From Oceanihabitans sp. 2_MG-2023 (lineage in GTDB: Bacteria > Bacteroidota > Bacteroidia > Flavobacteriales > Flavobacteriaceae), in assembly GCF_030547245.1 (NCBI RefSeq), contig NZ_JAUOQT010000003.1:124001-188000 (forward strand): a stretch of DNA of 64,000 nucleotides, read 5' to 3'. The translations under genes and the position numbers were made by a program. Under the pieces are notes generated by a model. The model searched no databases, was not told the DNA's origin, and worked only from the letters and a program-made list of their open reading frames with translations. Below are positions 9,201 to 16,210 of the stretch, one piece after another; position 1 is the stretch's first letter; each line of letters starts with the position of its first letter.

Positions 9201-9907
9201 AAGCTATATTGCCCTCCATGTAAACCATTAGTATACATAGGATGATGTAATGCAACAATGGTAGTTTTACCTCTAGCTTTTTTTATTAAGCTACTGTATT
9301 CGTTAAAAAAAAGTTCTCTGGTTTTAATTTCACAATCATCATTAATTGTAGGATGATTATTCCAGTTTGTTACAAACCATTGTGTATCTATTAAAATTAA
9401 TTCTACATCATTAGATACATGTACTTTTTCTATAGGGCAACCATTTTCTGGTAAAAAGGTGTCTTTTCCTAAAGCTTTTTCAATAAACTTTTCTTGACGT
9501 TTTAATCCTTTGAGACCATCACTATACCAATCATGATTACCAGGTACAAAAATGGTGTTTCCTTTAAAATCTGCAGTAGTTTGTGTCTGCATATTTAATT
9601 GATGCTCTGCAAACTCTCTTTCTTTATGGTCTTTACTCGGTAAGCCTTTTGGGTAAATATTATCGCCAAGAAAAATAGCTGTACTGTTTTTTGAAGCTTT
9701 AGATAACTCTTTTTTAAATACTTGCAGTGTTTTTGAAGATGTACCTAAAGGAGAATTGCCTCCATCACCTATTAAATAAAAAGAATGTGAAATTTCTTTA
9801 TTTGGGAAATTGGTTTTTACTATTGTAGTGTCGTACTGAGGTTTAAATGTAGCACAAGAACTTATCAGTAAAAAACAAAATAATTTATAGAGGGATTTTT
9901 CAGTCAT
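6218..9907 (-). CDS. Large lipoprotein: calcineurin-like phosphoesterase, kinase-like middle region, C-terminal outer-membrane barrel
   Basis: 1229 aa. The N-terminus has a lipobox (LLISSC, Cys18). Residues about 40-365 are a metallophosphoesterase with the full motif set: GDGG, GDN (LGDNIYP), GNHD, LHHPMY and GHEH. The middle region (about 400-900) contains GDWDRHQDQW near residue 597 and PRDRDQVF near 622, resembling the catalytic DRH and metal-binding DxD pattern of HipA/CotH/FAM20-type kinases. From about residue 915 to the C-terminal Phe, alternating aromatic strands (for example ATYSFENKD, GLRGYRNERFTGKSA) look like a surface-antigen/Omp85-type barrel. It stands alone on its strand, upstream gap 75 bp. 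Phosphoesterase and barrel calls are firm; the kinase-like reading is my inference. The substrate is unknown. Confidence 0.85.
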   Translation of the reverse strand: MTEKSLYKLFCFLLISSCATFKPQYDTTIVKTNFPNKEISHSFYLIGDGGNSPLGTSSKTLQVFKKELSKASKNSTAIFLGDNIYPKGLPSKDHKEREFAEHQLNMQTQTTADFKGNTIFVPGNHDWYSDGLKGLKRQEKFIEKALGKDTFLPENGCPIEKVHVSNDVELILIDTQWFVTNWNNHPTINDDCEIKTRELFFNEYSSLIKKARGKTTIVALHHPMYTNGLHGGQYSFKSHMSPIPVLGSLKNLLRITTGVSNADIQNKRYNELRKRLVTISQENSKIIFVSGHEHNLQYLVQDNMRQIVSGSGSKVTPTRNVGGGQFSYGTPGYARLDVFNDGSSYVRFYSVEEDKIVFETQVLKPDVNTIDTIYPETFPKEKTASIYTEEETDKSVFTKFLWGERYRDTYSTKVTAPTVNLDTLFGGVTVGRRGGGTQSKSLRLITKDGKKQYVMRAVRKQGTQYLQAAFFKDQYLDGNFDDTAAEDLILDVFTGSHPYALLTVGDLSDAIGVYHLNPKLYYVPKQNALGDFNAQFGDELYMIEEHASDGHGDQASFGFSNTVLSTSDVMAMLHKDEDLVMDEAAYIRARLFDMLIGDWDRHQDQWRWLEFKENGKKIYRPLPRDRDQVFSIMSDGALLTSAVTVLPMARLLRKYDDDLVDVKGVNVEPYPLDMEFIVQSDKAVWNAQVKTIQEGITDEVIDKAFLNIPEEVRGAVTDKIKQTLKARRANLQKIADRYFNLVNKYAVLKGTNKDDWFDIERLPNGKTKVTAYRIKGGEKADVFHECIYDNKQTKEVWIYGLDDDDTFHVYGNDTKNQMRVRLIGGQNHDVYNIEQGKKITFYDYKSKESTILTKNGHQKFTNDYETNVYDYKKLKNNVNELLPTIGSNPDDGLKIGLSNTYTVYGFERNPFTAQHTVSAAYYFATNGFELNYNGEFANVFKGLNFGLDMHFNSPNYAINFFDYGNSTPNFEADDIVNMDYNRVKIRSFGIQPALIWRGQLGGYFKAGILYESNEVERTNGRFINQFIGEGNEVSDSFYGADATYSFENKDNEAFPTLGMQFGLQIGFKNNVDSGKGFGYIIPELGFDYKLIPSGKLVLATNFSGHFNLGNNFEFYQAATLGANTGLRGYRNERFTGKSALVQSTDLRLQFLSLKTKLIPISLGVYGGADYGRIWVDNDLVSNTTYNNDRWNTSFGGGVFVTMIDMFTANVSAFNSDDGTRVAFKLGFGF

Positions 9908-9982
9908 TTATCCATAGAATTTAAAGCTCTAAGATAAAGATAACTGCGCTTTAAAAATATGCAAATACTAAATAATTATGTT

Positions 9983-10648
9983 TTATTCGGCTTTTAGTGA
10001 TTTAATATCTGTAATCAGTTGAGCTACAGAAGCTCTATTTAAACCATTATATATCCCACGTATATGCTTATTCTTATCAATTAACAAAAAGTTTTCGGTG
10101 TGCAGAAAATCATCGATACTTTTTGGTTCACCTAAATCGTTTTCAACAAAATAATGATCTCTTCCTAGGTTATAAATTTCATTTTTATCGCCTGTAACCA
10201 GATGCCATTTATGGTCTATAACGTCGTAGTTTTTAGCATAAGTTTTTAAAACTGAAACGGAATCTGTATTTGGCATTACCGAATGCGAAAGCAATAAAAC
10301 ATCCTTATCCTCTTTAAAAACTTCTTGTACTTTTGCCATGTTTCCTGTCATTTTTGGGCAAATACCTGGGCAACTAGTAAAAAAGAAGTCTGTTATATAA
10401 ATTTTATTTTCGAATGTTTTTTGCGTAACCTTTTCACCTAATTGATTCGTTAATGAAAAGTCTGGAATTTTATGAAACGCTTTTTCTCTAGCTGTGTTAG
10501 GAGTTATCCATTTAGGAGTAAAAGATTCTTCATCGTAATATGGTAGATACTCTACCCTACTATTTTCGACTACTTTAATATTTTCTTTTTTCAACTCTTT
10601 TTTACAGCTGAAACACATTAAAACAAAGAGGATAGGTAGGTATTTCAT
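9983..10648 (-). CDS. SCO1/SenC-family copper-binding lipoprotein
   Basis: 221 aa, thioredoxin-fold family. Lipobox at Cys15 (LMCFSC). The copper-binding motif CPGICP carries Cys93 and Cys97, and the conserved His lies in DDFLHTENF (His183), so all three canonical ligands are present. SCO proteins deliver copper to the CuA site of cytochrome oxidase or act as thiol reductases; no oxidase genes are nearby. Here the gene ends a unit that starts with a YHYH-domain protein and a MORN-repeat lipoprotein (5 bp and 0 bp gaps), which suggests a copper-related role for the whole cluster. Attachment would be to the periplasmic face of a membrane. Confidence 0.92.
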   Translation of the reverse strand: MKYLPILFVLMCFSCKKELKKENIKVVENSRVEYLPYYDEESFTPKWITPNTAREKAFHKIPDFSLTNQLGEKVTQKTFENKIYITDFFFTSCPGICPKMTGNMAKVQEVFKEDKDVLLLSHSVMPNTDSVSVLKTYAKNYDVIDHKWHLVTGDKNEIYNLGRDHYFVENDLGEPKSIDDFLHTENFLLIDKNKHIRGIYNGLNRASVAQLITDIKSLKAE

Positions 10649-10652
10649 CTTA

Positions 10653-11270
10653 TTATTTCTTTTTTCTAATTACAACCTCATCTTTTAATTGGTAACAAGA
10701 ATTTGCTCGTCGCATACCAAAGATACGACCATTTTTTGCTTCGTAGTTTACATAAAGTTTTCCGTTTTCTAACCAAGCTTGTTGCAAACCATCTTCTTGA
10801 TCGTTTAACAGGTTTCTTTTTTTAGAAAGTTTACCATTATAAAACCACTGACGCTGTAGACCTTGTTTTTTTCCGTTAACGTAATTAGATTCTGAGGCTA
10901 AATTACCGTTATTCCAAAATGCTTTATAAGTTCCTTGCAATACATTCTGATTGTAGAATGATTGTAATTTAAGCGCTCCTGTTTTATACCAAACACGATA
11001 TACTCCTTCTTTTTTTCCGTTATAAAAACCCGTTTTTTCTTTTATAGAGTCGTTGGCATAATACTTAACAGCGAAACCATTAAACGGACTATTATTATAA
11101 TACCAAACCCCCTTATTTCCATTTAAAACTAAACTATCTTTATGTACAATATTTGCCTGTATCTCTATGGTATTTTTAGAAATAGTGCTCTCCTTTTTTG
11201 TTTTAGTTGCAGAATTACAACCAATACAAAGTAGGACACTTATACATAAAAATAGTTTAATAACTTTCAT
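10653..11270 (-). CDS. MORN/YwqK-like repeat lipoprotein
   Basis: 205 aa. Lipobox CISVLLCIGC near residue 18. Residues about 70-185 contain repeated segments of the type NGKKxGxxxxWYxNGxL (for example YNGKKEGVYRVWYKTGALK), the pattern of MORN-type repeats annotated as YwqK-family antitoxin. There is no toxin gene beside it, so a structural or binding role at the envelope is more likely. It sits between the YHYH protein (abutting) and the SCO1 gene (4 bp gap), probably in one transcript. Confidence 0.8.
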   Translation of the reverse strand: MKVIKLFLCISVLLCIGCNSATKTKKESTISKNTIEIQANIVHKDSLVLNGNKGVWYYNNSPFNGFAVKYYANDSIKEKTGFYNGKKEGVYRVWYKTGALKLQSFYNQNVLQGTYKAFWNNGNLASESNYVNGKKQGLQRQWFYNGKLSKKRNLLNDQEDGLQQAWLENGKLYVNYEAKNGRIFGMRRANSCYQLKDEVVIRKKK

Positions 11271-12161
11271 TTAGTAACCTTGGTAAGGTCCAGCAAATGC
11301 AATGTATGAACCAGTGTTAGAGTATAATTCATTTATAATATGATAGTGATATTCTTCAGCACCATCTGTATATTGTGTTGTACTAGTATGACCTCCTGAA
11401 GTATCTAGATCTGTAGGATATGCTCCTGTTGAAATACATTTTCTTCCGTAAAGAAAAACACCATCTAATAATACACCAACTAAGTTGTCATCGTCATCTG
11501 AAAATGCAACAGGTTCTAAATGATAATGATACACTCCAGGGCCTATATGAGCTCCTGTCCAATCTAAACTAGCAGCAGCAGCATCTAATGCTCCTCCACC
11601 TTCTTGATCATTAAAAATAGACGCACCACTAACTGCAATTCCAATAGTATCAAAATTTGTACTAACCGAACTACCAGATAAATCTGGAGTTGCATCTACT
11701 GTAATTGTTACTGCATTATTATTACTTGACATGATAGAAGGTGTCCTTTCTACATCTGGTTCTTCTCTATATAATTCATTTCCTTCTCCCCAATATACGG
11801 TTTCATGATCTGGCAAACCTGTAGTTTCAATGATTACAGATTGTCCATCATTAGACAAATATATGTCTGTTGCGTCTGTATTAAATGCTCCAAATGCTGC
11901 ATGTAAAGTTGCCGCTACTCCATCTTCAGAGTCGGCATCAGTATCGTCTGAATCGGAACTATTACTAACATAACCATCTGGTTGGGTTGCTGAAGTAATA
12001 GAAACATTTAGATTACCAAAACCATCTCCATCTAAATCTTGATACCAAGTAAACTCTACTATTTCTTCGTCTTCACTAGAACCATTATCGTCACTTGAGC
12101 ATGCAATAAACCCTATTACTAAAAATAAGGATAGCAGGGTAATTTTAAATAGGTTTTTCAT
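11271..12161 (-). CDS. YHYH-domain lipoprotein with calcium-binding Asp-rich segment
   Basis: 296 aa from the ATG that starts MKNLFKITLLSLFLVIGF; an in-frame ATG 42 bp upstream would add residues before the signal peptide and would place the start inside the conserved promoter spacing. Lipobox FIACSSDD. Residues about 40-80 carry DLDGDGFGN and DSDDTDADSEDG, a thrombospondin-type-3-like calcium-binding region seen in Bacteroidetes surface proteins. The YHYH domain follows, with VYHYHLEPV and EEYHYHIINE, and the protein ends shortly after. First gene of the unit YHYH-MORN-SCO1, preceded by the shared ECF-type promoter element. Metal binding is likely, but the function of YHYH domains is not established as far as I know. 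Confidence 0.85.
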   Translation of the reverse strand: MKNLFKITLLSLFLVIGFIACSSDDNGSSEDEEIVEFTWYQDLDGDGFGNLNVSITSATQPDGYVSNSSDSDDTDADSEDGVAATLHAAFGAFNTDATDIYLSNDGQSVIIETTGLPDHETVYWGEGNELYREEPDVERTPSIMSSNNNAVTITVDATPDLSGSSVSTNFDTIGIAVSGASIFNDQEGGGALDAAAASLDWTGAHIGPGVYHYHLEPVAFSDDDDNLVGVLLDGVFLYGRKCISTGAYPTDLDTSGGHTSTTQYTDGAEEYHYHIINELYSNTGSYIAFAGPYQGY

Positions 12162-12188
12162 CTTATAAATATTTAGTGTTTTATTTTT

Positions 12189-12217
12189 AGATGCAATAAA
12201 CAAAAAAAACTTGCGCT
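12189..12217 (-). promoter_or_regulatory. ECF-type promoter element, copy 4 (AGCGCAAGT-N15-CATCT)
   Basis: On the minus strand AGCGCAAGT (12217-12209) and CATCT (12193-12189) are separated by exactly 15 nt, 27 nt before the start codon of the YHYH-MORN-SCO1 unit. The same arrangement and spacing occurs at three other places in this locus. The bases after CATCT (AAAAATAAAACACT) also match copy 3 closely. Assignment as -35 and -10 elements of the local ECF sigma factor is inference. Confidence 0.75.
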
Positions 12218-12227
12218 ATTTTAAAAT

Positions 12228-12581
12228 TTAATTTCTGCCTCCTTGTGGTCTTCCGCCCTGACCACCTCCTCTTTCTGGCTTTGGAGCATTTTCTAATTCT
12301 TCTTTAGAGATATAATTATCTTGGTTTGTATCTATTTTTGAAAACTGTTCTTGTAAAGGACCTTTTGCTTCTTCTTTAGAAATTTTTCCGTCTTTATCTG
12401 CATCCATTTGAGCTAATATTTGTGCTGTATCTGGGCGTTCTCCCCTTTCTTTTTGCTGTTCTTTCTTTTCTGTTTTTTCAGTATTGTTACTTTCTATATT
12501 TCTTTTGTCATTACTTGACTTGCAACTTGTAAATATTACTATTGAGGCAACTATTACTAAGTTTAAAAATTGTTTTTTCAT
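12228..12581 (-). CDS. Small EF-hand lipoprotein
   Basis: 117 aa. Lipobox IFTSCKSS near residue 20, a Glu/Lys-rich spacer, then two EF-hand loops: DADKDGKISKEE and DTNQDNYISKEE, both with acidic residues at positions 1, 3, 5 and 12. The tail is Gly/Arg/Gln-rich (PERGGGQGGRPQGGRN). It follows the YHYH/EF-hand gene by 19 bp and ends just before the next promoter element. It resembles the free EF-hand genes at 15061 and 19759 and the EF-hand parts of the two hybrids. Probably a calcium- or other metal-binding envelope protein. Confidence 0.85.
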   Translation of the reverse strand: MKKQFLNLVIVASIVIFTSCKSSNDKRNIESNNTEKTEKKEQQKERGERPDTAQILAQMDADKDGKISKEEAKGPLQEQFSKIDTNQDNYISKEELENAPKPERGGGQGGRPQGGRN

Positions 12582-12600
12582 ATACTCTTTTTTAATTATT

Positions 12601-13731
12601 TTAAGGTCTATTCCTTTTTTGTGTTTTTTCTATTTCGGCTTTAGATAAGTAACCATCTTTATTGGCATCCATTTTATTAAAATCTTGTTTCAATGGTCCT
12701 TTTACTTCTGTGGCCGAAAGCTTTCCATCTTTATTGGTATCCATTTTTTTTATAATTTCGGATGCATCGGGTCTTCCTGCTGTTTGATTTCCTTTTGGCC
12801 CTCTTCTTTCTCCATTAGGTGGAGGTCCTTGCTGTTCTTGTTCCACTTCTCCCATTACACAACGACCAACATATGGAAATTCGTTAGTTACTAAATACAT
12901 ATAATTACCATCTATTTCTATACCGTTGCATTCGTCTAAATCTCCATAACCAGCTACATATTCATAATCGGAACCATAAGTACCATCATGATGCCCTTTA
13001 GCTTCGATAGCGATAGTTCTATGTGTAGTATAAGTACAATCTTCACCTTCTCTATCGCCATCTACAAGTTTAAAGCTTGACTTGTATTTACCACTTTTAG
13101 AATAATACATAGGGAATCCATCATGAGCAAAACCAATATGTACTAAATCCTTTCCTGTATCAAATGTTTCAATCATTGAAGTTGGTGTACCATGATAATG
13201 GTATTCTCCTGTAGGTTGTACATGTGCATGATTAAAATCTAAGCCTAAATCTATTACATTCTGTATGGCTTCTACTCGATAATTCTCTCCTGTTTCACAT
13301 ACTACAACTTCGGCTGTTTGTGGTTCAAATTTCACTCCATTTAAGGCGATTCCAGGTTCTCGCATCCATTGAGATTTCCCTGTGTATTTTGGTTTTATTG
13401 GAAAGCTATAAGTCTTGTTTTGCTTAGAAATGGTATTGGGATTTCCTGGGTTTGGAAAATCTCCCGTTTTATGATTCGGTAAGGAATTAGTTATCATGAC
13501 ACGTTGATCGCCAACAATAGTAACCTTAGTTTTTGTTCCGTAGGCTGTATCTTCTACTTCATAATCACCAAAATAATCTGATGTACTACCTATATTAATA
13601 CTGTGTTTATGATTCTCTTCTTCATGCGAATGACTCTCTAACCCGTCATGACTATGTGAGCTACTGTTACTTTTACAACCAATAAAACCGGTAACTAAAA
13701 GAATACCAAGGAATGTATTTAGGTTTTTCAT
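12601..13731 (-). CDS. YHYH-domain lipoprotein with C-terminal EF-hand pair
   Basis: 376 aa. Lipobox FIGCKSNS followed by a His-rich stretch (SHSHDGLESHSHEEENHKHS), a likely metal-binding tail directly after the lipid anchor. The YHYH domain spans about 50-290, with HAHVQPTGEYHYHGTPTS and later GFPMYYSKSGK. Residues about 320-370 hold two EF-hand loops, DTNKDGKLSATE and DANKDGYLSKAE. This is the mirror image of the gene at 13846, where the EF-hands are N-terminal. There are 114 bp upstream without the shared promoter element, so it may have another promoter or be transcribed by readthrough. Confidence 0.85.
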   Translation of the reverse strand: MKNLNTFLGILLVTGFIGCKSNSSSHSHDGLESHSHEEENHKHSINIGSTSDYFGDYEVEDTAYGTKTKVTIVGDQRVMITNSLPNHKTGDFPNPGNPNTISKQNKTYSFPIKPKYTGKSQWMREPGIALNGVKFEPQTAEVVVCETGENYRVEAIQNVIDLGLDFNHAHVQPTGEYHYHGTPTSMIETFDTGKDLVHIGFAHDGFPMYYSKSGKYKSSFKLVDGDREGEDCTYTTHRTIAIEAKGHHDGTYGSDYEYVAGYGDLDECNGIEIDGNYMYLVTNEFPYVGRCVMGEVEQEQQGPPPNGERRGPKGNQTAGRPDASEIIKKMDTNKDGKLSATEVKGPLKQDFNKMDANKDGYLSKAEIEKTQKRNRP

Positions 13732-13845
13732 TTTAATATATTATAAATTTATCTCTTAATTACACTTTTTTACCATTCTCTTCTTTATTATCATTATTAA
13801 AGAAAGAGTATAACGAACAGTTTCTTTTTTGTTATTTGATGTGTG

Positions 13846-15048
13846 TTAGCCTTTTACCGAAATTGACCCAGAAACACCATGTAAACATCCTAATATTTGG
13901 TTACTTCCAGCATCTCCTGCATGGTAATGGTAACCTCTAATATCATCATAATGTCCATTACAAGTATCTAGATCTTTATAGTTATTACCATTTTTATCTT
14001 TATGTGCATAAATACCAAATCCATCCATTGCATAACCAAGCATAGGTGCATGAGTATCTTTTTGTTCTATCTCTTTTGTTGCACCAGTTACCGCATGATA
14101 ATGATAGCCAGCATGTGGATTTACATGACCTCCATGATCATCTAATGGAGCAAGCGTATGCGCAGCAAGAATAGCGTGTGTTGGTGCTGGAGCTTCGAAA
14201 TTAACACCATTAAAAGCGATACCTATTCCATCTCTTCCTAATTTAGAAGATGTTTCTAAATACAAAGGTTTTACAGGTATAATGTATGTAGATTGTTTTT
14301 CGCGATAATATTCTGGCATACACTCTACACAATAATTATGGTATTTTTCGTCTACATCAGGTTTTGCAGCACCTTCACATTCTTCTTGCGTTTTTGTGAC
14401 TTTTATAGATCCATCCTCTCTAAATAAAGCCCACTCTTCATCTCTATAAAATTCTTTAAGGTTTGCTATAAAATGACCATCTACATCATATACTTTTCCA
14501 TCTTTAAACCAAATACCTCCTTTATCATTACCATCATTAATATGCGTAGGACACCAAGGCCCCATTTTATGTTCTTGAGGTTGAGAAGCTGTTGTAATTA
14601 CATAGCAAAGTGCTTTCGTTCCATTAGATAATGTACGTTCTTCTTGAGTTATTTCGTTAAGTAAACTCTCTTTAATAAATAATGTAGGATTAACATTAAT
14701 AGTTACATCAAAATCTTTTTGTACATTATTTACTGTATTAATATCATTAGGTGCTCTTCTTTCAGGTCTGGGAGCATTTTCTAATTCTTCCTTAGAGAGA
14801 AAACGATCGTTATTTTTGTCTATTTTAGAAAAGTCGTTTAATAGAGGTCCCTTTACTTCTGAATTAGATAATTTACCATCTTTATCGGCATCCATTTCGT
14901 CTAAAAGATTTTTAGTAGTTGGTCCTTGATTTTCTTCCTTTTGTGGCGCAATTTCTTCCACAGACTTTGTTGTATTTTGCTTACAGTTTACTAATAGAAT
15001 ACTAAACAGTAGTAAGATTACAAATTTTAACTTTTTACAATAATTCAT
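13846..15048 (-). CDS. EF-hand plus YHYH-domain lipoprotein
   Basis: 400 aa. Lipobox ILLVNCKQ. Two N-terminal EF-hand loops (DADKDGKLSNSE, DKNNDRFLSKEE, about residues 50-95). A middle region has CYVITTAS, then HKMGPWCPTHI and NYCVECMPEYY, a Cys/His/Met-containing signature shared almost word for word with the gene at 17836. The YHYH domain follows: GYHYHAVTGATKEIEQKDTHAP and a second GYHYHAGDAGSN near the C-terminus. It follows the small EF-hand gene by 12 bp. The conserved Cys, His and Met residues suggest copper or another soft metal; this is inference. Confidence 0.87.
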   Translation of the reverse strand: MNYCKKLKFVILLLFSILLVNCKQNTTKSVEEIAPQKEENQGPTTKNLLDEMDADKDGKLSNSEVKGPLLNDFSKIDKNNDRFLSKEELENAPRPERRAPNDINTVNNVQKDFDVTINVNPTLFIKESLLNEITQEERTLSNGTKALCYVITTASQPQEHKMGPWCPTHINDGNDKGGIWFKDGKVYDVDGHFIANLKEFYRDEEWALFREDGSIKVTKTQEECEGAAKPDVDEKYHNYCVECMPEYYREKQSTYIIPVKPLYLETSSKLGRDGIGIAFNGVNFEAPAPTHAILAAHTLAPLDDHGGHVNPHAGYHYHAVTGATKEIEQKDTHAPMLGYAMDGFGIYAHKDKNGNNYKDLDTCNGHYDDIRGYHYHAGDAGSNQILGCLHGVSGSISVKG

Positions 15049-15060
15049 ATAAATTGATTT

Positions 15061-15603
15061 TTAATCTCTTTGTTTTCTTTTTTTCTTAGGAATGTCATTT
15101 TTCTCGAAAAATATCTTTAATTCTTCTACATCTAATTCTGCATCCTCATTAGTATCTATTTCATTAAATTTTTCGGATAGGTCTTTATTTCCTTTTGCAG
15201 CAATTTCTAATTCATTTAATTTTCCATTTCCATCATCATCAATCTGTTTTATTAATTTTTCAGGATCCATTTTTTTTGATTTTTTTCTATTATTTAATGA
15301 ATCTTCAAGTTCTTCTAAATCTATAAACGTATCACTATTTGTATCTATCTCATTAAAATCTTCCGCAATTTTTCCTCTTTCATCATTTGACGCTTCCTCT
15401 ATATCAATAAGGTTATCTTTATTTGTGTCTAACTTTGATAAAATTTGTGAGGCATCTGGTTTACCACCTTCTCGATCCCCTCTTCCTCCTCCTTGTCCTC
15501 TTCCTCCACCTTGCCCTCCTCCTGGAGGTCCTTGAGCAAAAACACTAATTGTAAGCAGTAATGTAAAAAGTGTAAATGTTATTTTTAAGTAGTGTGTTTT
15601 CAT
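15061..15603 (-). CDS. Secreted protein with four EF-hand loops
   Basis: 180 aa. Sec signal peptide ending SVFAQ (about residue 24), no lipobox. A Gly/Arg-rich segment (GPPGGGQGGGRGQGGGRG) follows, then four EF-hand loops: DTNKDNLIDIEE, DTNSDTFIDLEE, DDDGNGKLNELE and DTNEDAELDVEE. The C-terminus is basic (KKKRKQRD). Gaps to its neighbours are 12 bp and 3 bp, so it is in the middle of a tight operon with YHYH and DUF6702-like genes. An open frame on the opposite strand here is a mirror of the acidic repeats, not a gene. Confidence 0.87.
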   Translation of the reverse strand: MKTHYLKITFTLFTLLLTISVFAQGPPGGGQGGGRGQGGGRGDREGGKPDASQILSKLDTNKDNLIDIEEASNDERGKIAEDFNEIDTNSDTFIDLEELEDSLNNRKKSKKMDPEKLIKQIDDDGNGKLNELEIAAKGNKDLSEKFNEIDTNEDAELDVEELKIFFEKNDIPKKKRKQRD

Positions 15604-15606
15604 ATT

Positions 15607-16209
15607 TTATTTATTTAAGTTGTTCGTGTTTTTTTTCCAAATAAGAAAAATAGGTATCATTAAAAATGGCCATAAATAGTTTTTATTAAACACCTTTTCT
15701 CCTTTAACCATAATATTATTTTTAAATACTACTGTAGTTTTATAGTTATTGATTTCGTTTAAAATTACTTTACTAGTATTTTCATTCAATACCAATGAAA
15801 AAACAGTTTGATGATGCTTATTTTGAACAAATGCTTTTATCTCGACATCTAGACTTTCAAAGTTTTTAGGAAGTTGCGAAAGGATGAATTTAACATCTGT
15901 TTGATGGTTTCCAAGCTTTATTCCACCATCTAGTAGTGCTACCGATTTATTATTTATATTTAAATTAAAATTTTCTTTTAAATATTTTATAGCTAATTGT
16001 TTGTATTCTATACTAGATAATGTTTCCAAATCTATATTCGAATAGTGTTTTTTTAGAGCTTCATTTAAACCACTTTGGCTTAAACTAATATTTAAAACAC
16101 TTACACCTTCATTAACCTCTAGATAATACATTGCTGACAAGGGATTATGAGCAAATACACTATGTAAAGTAGCAAAAAAAACAAATATAAAAATTCTATA
16201 TTTTTTCAT
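15607..16209 (-). CDS. DUF6702-like exported membrane protein
   Basis: 200 aa from MKKYRIFIFVFFATLHSVFA; an upstream in-frame ATG would put 12 non-signal residues in front and overlap the preceding gene. The chosen start lies one base after the upstream stop codon. Signal peptide cleaved before HNPLSAMYY. The ectodomain resembles DUF6702 (N-terminal His, helix with LNEALKKHYS, then YLKENFNLNINNKSVALL). A single membrane segment near the C-terminus (LWPFLMIPIFLIWK) anchors it. A paralogue lies at 17185, and each follows a YHYH gene, suggesting that a YHYH/DUF6702 pair was duplicated. Family assignment is tentative; function unknown. Confidence 0.7.
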   Translation of the reverse strand: MKKYRIFIFVFFATLHSVFAHNPLSAMYYLEVNEGVSVLNISLSQSGLNEALKKHYSNIDLETLSSIEYKQLAIKYLKENFNLNINNKSVALLDGGIKLGNHQTDVKFILSQLPKNFESLDVEIKAFVQNKHHQTVFSLVLNENTSKVILNEINNYKTTVVFKNNIMVKGEKVFNKNYLWPFLMIPIFLIWKKNTNNLNK

Positions 16210-16210
16210 T

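Noticed and set aside
9908-9982. ECF promoter element before the large phosphoesterase gene (AGCGCAGTT)
   Set aside because: The first box is only partly matched and no CATCT lies 15 nt downstream; likely chance.
10653-11270. Toxin-antitoxin system (YwqK antitoxin annotation)
   Set aside because: The MORN-type protein is a lipoprotein in an operon with YHYH and SCO1 genes and no toxin candidate adjoins it.
15092-15535. Long open frame on the plus strand opposite the four-EF-hand gene
   Set aside because: It is Ser/Pro/Phe-rich low-complexity and mirrors the acidic repeats of the real minus-strand gene; no signal peptide or motif.
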